Shown piece by piece: positions 23,709-30,681 of a stretch of DNA of 31,368 bases (position 1 is the first letter of the stretch; each line of letters starts with the position of its first letter). Position numbers and translations under genes: made by a program. Source of the DNA: Candidatus Baldrarchaeota archaeon (GTDB taxonomy: Archaea; Asgardarchaeota; Baldrarchaeia; Baldrarchaeales; DXJG01). The notes under the pieces were generated by a model. The model saw only the letters and a list, made by a program, of their open reading frames with translations. It did no database searches and was not told where the DNA came from. The stretch is taken from contig JAUQZC010000141.1 of the NCBI GenBank assembly GCA_030587435.1, positions 1 through 31,368 on the forward strand. The letters are read 5' to 3'.

Positions 23709-24090
23709 GCACTAGCAGAAATAGCGGCAAAACTAGCGGAAACAAACCCGGAAAAAGCAACAAAAACATTTAAAGAAGCAATTGAAACAGCAAAACAAAT
23801 AGAATACGCCTGGGATAAAAGCAGAGCACTAGCAGAAATAGCTTTGAGTGTTGTGGGAGGTTTGGATTGGTTTGATATTTTTAGGAGGGGGGTTGGTTTT
23901 TTGGTTTCTTTTGATGTTTCCGTTAGAGTTTTGTGTGGTTTGTGTTGTGGTTTTGGTGAGTGGTTGGAGGTTGTTGTTGATTTGTTTTCTGAGTTTAATT
24001 TTGGTTTTTGTTGATTTTTTGCGTTTTTATTCTTGCTTGCTTGATAGGTTTTCCGGGGCTGTTGATTTTTTGGATTTGGTGATTAGTTGA
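23709..24090 (+). pseudogene. C-terminal repeat tail of the right NTPase beyond an in-frame TAG
   Basis: In the same frame as the NTPase the sequence continues 'ALAEIAAKLAETNPEKATKTF', 'ETAKQIEYAWDKSRALAEIAL', a TPR-like unit whose repeated 'ALAEIA' shows that the frame is real. From about 23843 the coding strand turns abruptly G/T-rich ('SVVGGLDWFDIFRRGVGFL', 'GEWLEVVVDLFSEF'). The frame ends at TGA 24012-24014, and dropping one T of the T5 run 24005-24009 extends it through 'VDFLRFYSCLLDRF' to TGA 24088-24090. This is the missing sensor end of the NTPase, separated by one nonsense codon and one frameshift. Confidence 0.6.
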
Positions 24091-24219
24091 TTTGTTTTAG
24101 TTTTTGTTTGGTTCTTTTTTGGGTTTTTTGTTAGGAAGATTTTGGTTTGAAGTTTAGGACTGATGGAGGGATGTTATTTTTAGGTTATGTTTTGGGTCTG
24201 TTGGGGTTGTTAAGAGTGG

Positions 24220-24435
24220 GTGGAGTTTAATGCTGTTAGTTTTGTTAAGTTGAATTATTCTTCGAGGGTTATTTTTGAGGTGGGTGGTAGGAGGATGGGG
24301 AAGTGTTTAAGTCTGTGTCTATTTTGTTTTTTGAGTTTTCTGATGTTAAGGTTGATGTTTCCAGTTTGTTGGGGTTTGAACCTAATGTTTATGTGTTGGA
24401 ATTTCTGGTGAGTGGTGGTTACTTTTAGTTATTAT
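24220..24435 (+). pseudogene. Beta-rich gene fragment, unassigned
   Basis: Two frames together read 'NAVSFVKLNYSSRVIFEVGG' and then 'FKSVSILFFEFSDVKVDVS' and 'PNVYVLEFLVSGGYF', alternating hydrophobic strands as in an Ig-like or similar sandwich. The base composition is strongly G/T-rich. It lies between the NTPase tail and the GTPase relic and has no start or stop of its own. The resemblance to the system's Ig-like domain is only general. Confidence 0.35.
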
Positions 24436-24439
24436 ATAG

Positions 24440-24675
24440 TTCGAAGGGTAATAGAGTGGAAATTGTTGTTGATTTTTGGCGCCGATTGGAAATAAAGTTG
24501 GCCTGCGCAAGCGGAGAAGAGATATATCTCTGTGGAGGAAGGATTGACGTTAAAGGGAGAGTTGGAATAAAAATATGGTTTAAGGATCTATTTTATAGAA
24601 ACTTCTGCAAAGACTGGTGAAAATGTAGATGAGGCGTTTATTAAGTTTTTAGAGGTGATTTTGGAACAGCTTTGA
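24440..24675 (+). pseudogene. Decayed C-terminal end of a Rab/Ras-like small GTPase
   Basis: One frame reads 'IGNKVGLRKRR' (G4 motif region, expected N-K-x-D). A second frame reads 'SVEEGLTLKGELE', a TAA at 24568-24570, then 'KYGLRIYFIETSAKTGENV' and 'DEAFIKFLEVILEQL' with a stop at 24673-24675. 'ETSAKTGENV' is the G5 box and following loop of Rab/Ras GTPases, in correct order and spacing after G4, and the last helix is the usual end of the fold. The P-loop, switches and G3 are missing. It is thus a relic, with one frame change, one stop and D-to-G in G4. Archaeal Rab-like GTPases are best known from Asgard lineages but occur elsewhere. Confidence 0.75.
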
Positions 24676-24770
24676 AGAGTAGCTAAAAGGAATTATGTGA
24701 AATTTATGTTTAAGGTTGGGTTACGTTCAATTTGTTTAAGTTTAATTGTTGGAATAAAATTGGTGGTGTT

Positions 24771-25382
24771 TTAATGGTGGGTTTTTAGGGTTTGATGTGT
24801 GTCTTTTAGTCTTTCTGCTGTGATTTCTGTTAGTATTCCGGTTTGTTCTAGGTCTAGGTAGTTGCTGATTGATTCATCGAAGAATATTTCTGTTGTTGCT
24901 GGGAATTCTTGGTCTTCTCCTGTTAAAATGATTATGATCGGTATTAATGGGAGTGGGTATATTTTTATTGGGCAGTCTCCGTAACTGAATTTTATTTTGT
25001 AGCCTCCAAGTAGCTTGGCGGCTTCACAGAGTTTTTCAGGTTTCATTCCAAATGTTTTTCGTATAGTTTGGTTGGCTCGTTCAACTGCTACATGGCAGTA
25101 TTTTCCTCCTGAGAGTTGTTTTGATGTGATTAGTTTATGTGTTTCTGTGGTTGGTTTGGCTTTTGCGTAGGTTGAGAGGATGTGGTAAATGTTTGGTAGG
25201 TTTTTGCATTTGGGCAAGTCTGGTGGGAAGGTTATTTTCTTTAAATTATCGTATATTTTTCCATTTTCGATGTTGAGTGTGTATCCTAGGAATTTTAATG
25301 TTGGCGTGCCGGGGAAGCCGAGTCTACCCTTTAAGCTTCTGATTTTTTCTTTGCACTTTTCCCAGTTCCAAAGTTCTCTCAT
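24771..25382 (-). CDS. DUF3786 family protein
   Basis: This encodes 203 aa from ATG 25382. The order of blocks fits DUF3786: 'LKFLGYTLNIENGKIYDN', 'YHILSTYAKAKP', 'TSKQLSGGKYCHVAVERA', 'LCEAAKLLGGYKIKFSYGDC' and 'IPIIIILTGEDQEFPATTEIF' with 'DESISNYLDLEQTGILTEI'. The family occurs in strict anaerobes, often near corrinoid and Wood-Ljungdahl genes, and its biochemical role is not established. It is complete and close to the usual length. It is unlinked to the central system, since strand and composition change here. Confidence 0.7.
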   Translation of the reverse strand: MRELWNWEKCKEKIRSLKGRLGFPGTPTLKFLGYTLNIENGKIYDNLKKITFPPDLPKCKNLPNIYHILSTYAKAKPTTETHKLITSKQLSGGKYCHVAVERANQTIRKTFGMKPEKLCEAAKLLGGYKIKFSYGDCPIKIYPLPLIPIIIILTGEDQEFPATTEIFFDESISNYLDLEQTGILTEITAERLKDTHQTLKTHH

Positions 25383-25694
25383 AATTAAACATACCTTTCG
25401 ATATTATTTTAAGCGTTTTCTTAATGTTGGGAGGTAATGGGAGTAAAGTGGCGGGAAAGGAGGAAGCGTCTTTAAATATTTGTCGATGAGGAAGTCTTAG
25501 ATAAGGTTTTAGGAAGAAAGGATGTTTTTAGGTTAAGTTTAAGTTGATGAATTTAAGGTATATTGAAGAGTTTTTTCGGATTATTTTTGTGTAGGTAGGA
25601 GTATTATTTATTATTGTGAAATATTAGAACATATAGTAATTTCTTAAACCTATTTTAAATTTTAGATGTTAGGATGTTTAAATTTTCAAGTTAA
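25383..25694. other. Intergenic region, no gene seen
   Basis: This is A/T-rich spacer between two minus-strand genes. It should contain the promoter of the DUF3786 gene near its left end, and stop codons are frequent in all frames. No RNA gene or repeat was recognised. Confidence 0.5.
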
Positions 25695-26324
25695 TTAGGA
25701 ACGTGTTTTGTAGGTTTTTGTTATATTTTTATGGTGCTGTTTTCTCTGTTTTTCTAGTAATTGGATTCTTGTTTCCTCAATTTTGTTTCTAAATTTCATT
25801 TCGTGTTCTTTACAGAATTTTTCTGTGAAAAGCCATTCATTGGGGTTGGCTAAACATTCTTTTGAACATCCTTTGGTGTCCCATGTAATTATTCTATATA
25901 AGGTGGATACTACCGCTTTTGCTGTGCTTTCAATTGTTCCGATTCTTATTATTCCATATTCGTAGTCGTCGACAAAGCGTGTTTCCTTTGGTCTTCCGCT
26001 TACCGTGTTAAGAGATAGGAAAAATGTTAGGCCTGTTTTAAGTGTTGGAAGTACCTTGAAAATATTTCTAAGGAATTGCTCACAGAGCATACAACATTCT
26101 AAACATATTTTTCTCCCATCTCCACCGCAAATGTCCGTTGGAATTTCACGAGGAGTTGGAACATAAAAAGCTACGGGTAGATAGGTAAAGGTGAAAAGTC
26201 CGTTAGGATCTACTGGATATAACATCTCGTTAATTTTTTCGATTACTCTTTCCAGGTTGAAAACGCAGTTTACTAAAACTAACCTAACCATAACGGGTGG
26301 ACCAACTATTTCCTCTGGTAGCAT
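25695..26324 (-). CDS. Hypothetical 209-aa Cys-containing protein
   Basis: It starts at ATG 26324. The first part looks alpha/beta ('MVRLVLVNCVFNLERVIEKI', 'LPVAFYVPTPREIP'). A Cys cluster (D-I-C-G-G-D, 'ICLECCMLCEQF') could bind metal. Strands with 'DYEYGIIRIGTIESTAKAVV' follow, then a second cluster ('WDTKGCSKECLANP', 'FCKEHEMKF') and a basic helical end. The paired clusters suggest a metal or Fe-S site. I do not recognise the family. It stands alone on its strand. Confidence 0.65.
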   Translation of the reverse strand: MLPEEIVGPPVMVRLVLVNCVFNLERVIEKINEMLYPVDPNGLFTFTYLPVAFYVPTPREIPTDICGGDGRKICLECCMLCEQFLRNIFKVLPTLKTGLTFFLSLNTVSGRPKETRFVDDYEYGIIRIGTIESTAKAVVSTLYRIITWDTKGCSKECLANPNEWLFTEKFCKEHEMKFRNKIEETRIQLLEKQRKQHHKNITKTYKTRS

Positions 26325-26544
26325 AAACTCACCAACATTTTATTTAAAACAGCAACGTGTTTCCTTAGATCTATTTCTCTTTTTGGCGAAATAAAGATAA
26401 AAATGAAGGTGAAACTAGAATAATACTTTGATAATTGTTCTCAGCCTTTTCTTTTATTTATAGAGAACGCGGTCTCCATCTTAGGTCTAACGCTTCAAAA
26501 AAGGTTTGTAACAAATTGGAACGAGTTAGCCAAATCTAGCCATG

Positions 26545-26871
26545 CTATTCCTCTTCTTTCAGAATTTTCAACCATTTTTTCGCATCTTCGCTTAAAAAAT
26601 CCTCACCAAAAACTTCAACTATAATTTTTAGATACTCCAAAACAGCTTCCTTATTCTCCCCAAAAGTAAACGCAATTGCAGCCACAACATTCAATTTATC
26701 TGTTCCCTTAAGTCTTGTAACAGGTATGGAATGAGATATATGGGCTCCCTCTAAAACTTTAACAATCTCATATTCTGCTTTGCATCTCGGACAAACTAAT
26801 GGTGGACTGTAAATTGGCACCATAAACTCTGTCCAACCACATTTAACACATCGCCATATCCCCATAGTCAT
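26545..26871 (-). CDS. Small zinc-ribbon protein
   Basis: This encodes 108 aa from ATG 26871, chosen because GGTG lies five bases upstream and the zinc ribbon then begins at once; the frame is open to an ATG at 26940. The N-terminus is 'GIWRCVKCGWTEF' followed by 'PLVCPRCKAEYEIV', a C-x2-C ... C-x2-C ribbon. The C-terminal half is helical ('NKEAVLEYLKIIVEVFGED', 'DAKKWLKILKEEE'). Such proteins often assist transcription or act as rubredoxin-like adaptors; nothing here identifies the partner. Confidence 0.65.
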   Translation of the reverse strand: MTMGIWRCVKCGWTEFMVPIYSPPLVCPRCKAEYEIVKVLEGAHISHSIPVTRLKGTDKLNVVAAIAFTFGENKEAVLEYLKIIVEVFGEDFLSEDAKKWLKILKEEE

Positions 26872-27028
26872 AAAAACACCATTTAACCCACTAACGTCAC
26901 CCAATATATAAAATCTTAGCATACTATCAAATTTAATCACTTCAAACTTAAAACCACAAAACTCGCAAGACTAAAATAATTTTCCAATTTTAGCATTACA
27001 GCTGTATTTTAAAGACAAGAGGAGACCC

Positions 27029-27309
27029 GTGGTAAGAGATAGAAAAATTCAAGTTAAGAGGCTTGGTTCAAGGTGGTATTATACAGTTTTTTATCGGTTT
27101 CGCAAGCTTACCAAGAATTATCAAATGCCTTAGAAAAGGGGTTTCTTCTCTATGTCAAGAAACCTTGGAAGCACGTAATCTTAGACAACGTAAAACTTAG
27201 AAGCGAGATTTCAAAAATTAAAAATGTAGTTGTTATTCCGCCTGTTAGCGTGGGTAAAATACAAAATATTACGTTTATCAAAGTCCATGGTAACGGTTGC
27301 ATTTTATAA
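27029..27309 (+). pseudogene. Small hypothetical protein with a frameshift in a T6 run
   Basis: The GTG at 27029 has AGAGGAG five bases before it and starts 'VRDRKIQVKRLGSRWYYTV', which soon hits a stop. One extra T in the T6 run 27087-27092 joins it to 'LSVSQAYQELSNALEKGF', 'LLYVKKPWKHVILDNVKL' and 'NVVVIPPVSVGKIQNITF' ending at 27309 (about 93 aa). The good ribosome binding site supports the repaired version. It lies upstream of hicBA on the same strand; function unknown. Confidence 0.5.
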
Positions 27310-27371
27310 CAATAAATTGGTTAGATAGATTTATTTAGTTTGGTTTATTAGGTGATATTTTAAGGTGTTAT

Positions 27372-27596
27372 ATGTGTGGTGGTTTTATGAAGATTAAGGT
27401 TGTGCTTGAACCTCAGGAAGAGGGAGGTTATACTGTTTATGTGCCGTCATTACCGGGATGTATTTCGGAAGGGGAAACTGTTGAAGAGGCCTTAGAGAAT
27501 ATAAAGGAAGCTATATCATTATACTTAGAGGTTAGTGATGATGATCTTGTTGATTTTCTTAATAAGAAGATTGTGGTTAAGGAGATTACCATATGA
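27372..27596 (+). CDS. hicB: HicB-family antitoxin
   Basis: This encodes 74 aa from ATG 27372 (AAGGTG four bases upstream) or 69 aa from ATG 27387 (GGTGG upstream), and the second start fits the family better. 'KIKVVLEPQEEGGYTVYVP' then 'LPGCISEGETVEEALENIKE' is the classic partially degraded RNase H-like HicB fold, with an extended end ('SDDDLVDFLNKKIVVKEIT'). HicB neutralises the HicA RNA interferase. Its TGA overlaps the ATG of hicA (ATGA). The toxin gene is broken, so this is an orphan antitoxin here. Confidence 0.85.
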   Translation: MCGGFMKIKVVLEPQEEGGYTVYVPSLPGCISEGETVEEALENIKEAISLYLEVSDDDLVDFLNKKIVVKEITI

Positions 27597-27700
27597 CTAA
27601 ATTACCTGTTTGTCTCCGGTAAACAGGTGATTAAGGCTCTTCGTAAGATTGGTTTTGTAGTTATGCGTCAAAGAGGTTCTCATGCATTATTAAGAAGATT
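27593..27700 (+). pseudogene. hicA: hicA toxin, frameshifted and truncated by IS605
   Basis: The ATG at 27593 overlaps the hicB stop. The reading 'MTKLPV' is followed by a one-base frame error at TTT 27609-27611; corrected, it gives 'SGKQVIKALRKIGFVVMRQ' and 'RGSHALLRR', including the catalytic G-S-H of HicA. The sequence then runs into the right end of the IS605 element. No continuation of the C-terminal third is recognisable on the far side of the element (after about 29420). Confidence 0.8.
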
Positions 27701-27860
27701 GACACTCTCCCCACTTAAGTGGGGAGATTCTTGCTTCTAGGGTGTTCATTCTTTGGGTGTTCATTGCCCTTTTAGGCTCCCATCTACATCTGTTCCACCT
27801 TAGAAGCAAGGGGTGTGCCACCACCCCGATGGGCATACCTCCATTACGGAGGGTGCCCAT
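27690..27860 (-). ncRNA. Candidate omega (reRNA) guide RNA at the 3' end of tnpB
   Basis: TnpB proteins use an RNA spanning the 3' end of tnpB and the right end of the element, with the guide copied from the flank. Here the tnpB 3' end carries the right-end hairpin 27707-27726, so the RNA should run leftward through it into hicA DNA. The 5' limit is a guess. Confidence 0.4.
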
Positions 27861-28949
27861 ATTTACCACGCCGACAGCATCCCTATGGGCATCTAAACCA
27901 CATTTCAGACATTTGAACAGTCTGCCTCTTCTAACTGTCTTGTCTGAACTGCATTTTGGGCATATGCTTGAAGTTCTGTATTCACTAACCTCTTCCACTT
28001 CTATCCCATACTCTTCAGCCTTCTCTTCAAGCCTCTGAACTATCCAAGAGAAGCTCCAGAAGTTGTGTATCATGGAGTTTACCTTGCTGTTATGATGGTT
28101 GTTGTTTCTTATACCTTTAAGGTTCCCTACCACTATTTTTGAAAAACCCATTTGTTGTGCATATTCTACTATCGTCTTAATCATGGCGTTTACTGCATGT
28201 CTAAACCTCCTTTTCCTAATTCTATACATCCTTCTAATTCTTCTAGAGGTTTTGCCTTTATTGATTTTAGCTATCCTGCTCTGCTCCTTAGCCATTTTCT
28301 TCGTCCAGTACCACCAATCCCATAGAAGCTCTCCCCCTCTGAAAGCAACTGGCTGTTTCATTCCCTCATGCCATATTGTTGCTAAGCACCTGACTCCTAA
28401 GTCGATGTAGAGGGGCTTGTTGCCCCCTCTCTTGGGGGGCTTCTCGACCCCGACAACCATAAAGCCCCTCCACGCCCCATCCACCTCATCATAGATTATT
28501 TCAAGCCTTCCCTGCTTACCATGCCATTTGAGACTTCCCCAGTACCTCAGTTTAAGACCTTTGGGGAAGTAGAGGTACTTGTCATCCATTCTATAACAGT
28601 CATTTCTGATGACTACTCTAAGCTCCCTTCTGCCTATTCTCTTCCAATATCTAGGCATGGACACCTTCTTAATATGAGGGGGCAGTCTCCCCAGTCCCTC
28701 AAGTCTCTTCAACCTAAAGAAGCTCTTCCAAGCCTCGTTATTCTTTCTTATGATTTGCTGTGCTGTTGCTGAGCCTATTATTGGAGCATACTTCTTGTAT
28801 AGATGTTTGGGATACCACGAGAACTTCTTGTAGTGGATATATGCTTGCCTACGCTCAAAGTTAAGCTCATTCCACAATCTAGCACAATTATCGGCTAGCC
28901 TCCTGAGAATTGGATTGTCCTCGACTATGAACGTGTTCGTTCTCCTCAT
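27690..28949 (-). CDS. tnpB: TnpB, RNA-guided nuclease of IS605
   Basis: This encodes 419 aa from ATG 28949. RuvC-I Asp is in 'PLYIDLGVRCLATIW'. The RuvC-II region reads 'KIVVGNLKGIRNNN', where the usual E-x-L is G-N-L. The zinc finger C-P-K-C ... C-L-K-C is followed by RuvC-III Asp in 'DAHRDAVGVVNMG'. The last residues after 'SPLKWGECQ' and the stop are probably encoded by flanking hicA DNA, because the element end lies near 27700. TnpB uses an omega RNA to cut matching DNA and help retain the element. The missing canonical Glu makes nuclease activity uncertain unless a relocated Glu (for example in 'EEVSEYRTSS') serves. Confidence 0.88.
   Translation of the reverse strand: MRRTNTFIVEDNPILRRLADNCARLWNELNFERRQAYIHYKKFSWYPKHLYKKYAPIIGSATAQQIIRKNNEAWKSFFRLKRLEGLGRLPPHIKKVSMPRYWKRIGRRELRVVIRNDCYRMDDKYLYFPKGLKLRYWGSLKWHGKQGRLEIIYDEVDGAWRGFMVVGVEKPPKRGGNKPLYIDLGVRCLATIWHEGMKQPVAFRGGELLWDWWYWTKKMAKEQSRIAKINKGKTSRRIRRMYRIRKRRFRHAVNAMIKTIVEYAQQMGFSKIVVGNLKGIRNNNHHNSKVNSMIHNFWSFSWIVQRLEEKAEEYGIEVEEVSEYRTSSICPKCSSDKTVRRGRLFKCLKCGLDAHRDAVGVVNMGTLRNGGMPIGVVAHPLLLRWNRCRWEPKRAMNTQRMNTLEARISPLKWGECQSS
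27707..27726. repeat. Right-end hairpin of the IS605 element
   Basis: A perfect 20-bp palindrome with arms CTCCCCACTT and AAGTGGGGAG, lying within the last codons of tnpB. It is the expected transposase-bound structure and part of the candidate guide RNA. Confidence 0.8.
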
Positions 28950-29338
28950 TTCTTTCCACCCTGCTCCTCTATATACCTCTGGATAGTCTCAGACAACACA
29001 TGCCCGGCTGTTGAGACGAAGTAGCTCCTAGTCCATAGCGACGGAAGCTTTAGAAGCTCGGGAAATTCGCTTCTAAGCACCCTAGATGTTCTCCCTTTAA
29101 TCCTCCGCAGAACTATGTGTGGAGACCAGTATGGCTGGACTGATATGAATAAGTGGACGTGGTCTGGCTTAATCTCTAGAGCTAGAATTTCCCAGCCGTA
29201 CTCTTCAGCTATCTCCTTGATAAGTTGCTCCAGCCTCCTCTTAATGGCTCCAACCAGTACTGGCTTCCTCCTCTTAGGAACCCACACAAAATGATAGTTA
29301 CAGAGATATACTGCATGTCTAGTTCGTCGATAGCTCAT
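28946..29338 (-). CDS. tnpA: IS200-type Y1 transposase TnpA
   Basis: This encodes 130 aa from ATG 29338, full length for the family. It has the HUH motif H60-V-H62 in 'EIKPDHVHLFISV' and the catalytic Tyr at about 122 in 'ETIQRYIEEQ'. 'VYLCNYHFVWVPKRR' is the usual first strand. It nicks and joins single-stranded transposon ends through a 5'-phosphotyrosine bond. Its stop overlaps the tnpB start by 4 bp. It appears intact, so the element may still be mobile. Confidence 0.92.
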   Translation of the reverse strand: MSYRRTRHAVYLCNYHFVWVPKRRKPVLVGAIKRRLEQLIKEIAEEYGWEILALEIKPDHVHLFISVQPYWSPHIVLRRIKGRTSRVLRSEFPELLKLPSLWTRSYFVSTAGHVLSETIQRYIEEQGGKK

Positions 29339-29376
29339 CGCTATCTACAATAAGCTGTTGATTATTTAAACCTGTT

Positions 29377-29420
29377 GACGCCATTCATCCCCCCACTAAA
29401 GTAGGGAGCTTTCTGGCGTC
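29377..29420. repeat. Left-end hairpin of the IS605 element
   Basis: Outer arms GACGCCA and TGGCGTC enclose a second, imperfect C-rich/G-rich stem whose sequence resembles the right-end hairpin. It lies about 40 bases upstream of tnpA, as expected for the transposase-bound left end. Confidence 0.7.
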
Positions 29421-29449
29421 GTTTCTGTAAAGCTTCAGAAATTGTTTAC

Positions 29450-29725
29450 ATGCCTGTTTACAATTTTAGTGAACAAGAAGTTTTAAAGCAATGTGTTGAA
29501 AATCGTCATCTACATTGTAGACATTATCTAGAGGCTATAGAGAAACAGGAGACATGTCCTTTTCTTAAACGTTATTCCACATCTCGCAATAAATATATGT
29601 ATTTTTGTACCGCAAGACATACTTCATTCGTTAAATTGGAGGAGAGAGAGGTTTCTAGGTATTGTGTCAAAAAACAATATGTAGATTGTAGATACTATTT
29701 AAAGAAGACATCTCAACAGAAGTAG
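29450..29725 (+). CDS. Small Cys/His-rich protein with two similar halves
   Basis: This encodes 91 aa from ATG 29450. The N-terminal half has 'KQCVENRHLHCRHYLEA' and the C-terminal half 'RYCVKKQYVDCRYYLKK', an internal repeat of C-x6/7-C-R-x-Y-L. Between them lie 'ETCPFLKR' and 'YMYFCTARH'. Six cysteines in paired spacing suggest a metal or Fe-S cluster. There is no clear ribosome binding site. It ends 27 bases inside the convergent transporter gene. I do not recognise the family by name. Confidence 0.65.
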   Translation: MPVYNFSEQEVLKQCVENRHLHCRHYLEAIEKQETCPFLKRYSTSRNKYMYFCTARHTSFVKLEEREVSRYCVKKQYVDCRYYLKKTSQQK

Positions 29726-30265
29726 TATCCCAAATATTATGAAGATTGCAGCTGTAATTGTTTGCATGTGTTTTTGTGGAATTTTTTTGAGTAATATTTC
29801 TCCTATGGCTATTCCTATTACTGTGATTAGTGTGAATGCTAACATCACTCCAACAAATACTGGAACTGGCATATTATATTGGGCTGCCAGTGCAATTACC
29901 ATTATTTGGGTTTTGTCTCCAAGTTCCATTAGAGAAACTAAGGCGAATGCCGACAAAAGTGTAAATTGACAGCTATAAGTTTTTTTCTCTTCTTCGACTT
30001 CTTTTGAGAATAAGGTAAATATCCCAGAGAGCATGAATATTGTTCCAGAAACTACTTGTATCCAGAAAAAAGGTAGGAACGCTGCCAGCGTTTCACCTAT
30101 AAGTACGCTTAATCCATCTACGATTAGGAATGCTAGCATAGCTCCTATGAAAACTGTTTTTCGCGACCATTTAGAGCACAGCGTGATTACTGTTATCTGA
30201 GTTTTGTCTCCAAGCTCTGCAATGAATACGAGGAGGAAAGATGTAATAAGTGGAAGTAGATCCAT
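29699..30265 (-). CDS. GDT1/TMEM165 (UPF0016) family membrane transporter
   Basis: This encodes 188 aa from ATG 30265 with six hydrophobic segments in two homologous halves. Each half starts with the family signature E-L-G-D-K-T-Q (residue 17 onward and near residue 113). The loop between halves is charged ('SKEVEEEKKTY'). The family exports divalent cations, mainly Mn2+ or Ca2+, in exchange for protons, and the acidic signature residues line the transport path. The length and topology are complete. It converges with the Cys-rich gene with a 27-base overlap. Confidence 0.88.
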   Translation of the reverse strand: MDLLPLITSFLLVFIAELGDKTQITVITLCSKWSRKTVFIGAMLAFLIVDGLSVLIGETLAAFLPFFWIQVVSGTIFMLSGIFTLFSKEVEEEKKTYSCQFTLLSAFALVSLMELGDKTQIMVIALAAQYNMPVPVFVGVMLAFTLITVIGIAIGEILLKKIPQKHMQTITAAIFIIFGILLLLRCLL

Positions 30266-30476
30266 AGATTGAAATCTACAATTTGAATATAAAAAGGAAG
30301 CGATTACTAATTATCATCCATAACTAACCAATAGGTCTGTATAATTGCGACACAAGGCACTAAATTTTTTCAAATAGTTTGGCTGAACTTTCCAGTAGCT
30401 TTAAGGCCTTGTTATAATGTTTTGACAAAAAATATAAGGAAAATTTCAGTAAGATTTAATTGTTAAGGGAATTATT

Positions 30477-30681
30477 ATGGGTGCTGGTATAGGAGTATCG
30501 TTGAAATAATACTCTTCATAGTTTTAGGTTATATTGGAGAAATAGTTCCAGTACTGCCGTAGCTCCCGCAACTGTTGTAATAGCTGTTGCTGGAATAGCA
30601 ATGATTATAATGGGTGTAATCGGTGGAATCATCGGTGCAATTATAGGTGCAATAGGTGGATTCATAGCAAGCAAAATGTAA
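30477..30681 (+). pseudogene. Tiny glycine-rich two-helix membrane peptide, two one-base breaks
   Basis: The ATG at 30477 has AAGGGA upstream. Adding one G after 'TCG' at 30500 and one after 'CCG' near 30558 gives a single frame of about 68 aa: 'MGAGIGVSVEIILFIVLGY', 'IGEIVPVLPVAPATVVIAV', 'AGIAMIIMGVIGG', 'IIGAIIGAIGGFIASKM'. The second helix has a glycine-zipper pattern (G-x3-G repeats) as in small pore or stability peptides. Both breaks are a missing G, which points to sequence error over decay. Function unknown. Confidence 0.5.

Larger units (their letters stand above)
27700..29420 (-). mobile_element. IS200/IS605-family insertion sequence with tnpA and tnpB
   Basis: It carries Y1 transposase and TnpB genes on the minus strand, overlapping by 4 bp, and lacks terminal inverted repeats. 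Each end has instead an imperfect or perfect hairpin (29377-29420 at the left end, 27707-27726 at the right end, in element orientation) as bound by Y1 transposases. The boundaries are approximate: the right boundary is probably near 27700, where hicA similarity stops. Such elements move as single strands and insert 3' to a short specific target. Confidence 0.85.

Noticed and set aside
23848..24090. Separate 80-aa membrane protein starting at 23848
   Set aside because: Its first two-thirds are out of frame with the NTPase tail, and only the last 27 codons fit the continuation after one T is dropped, so it is not an independent gene.
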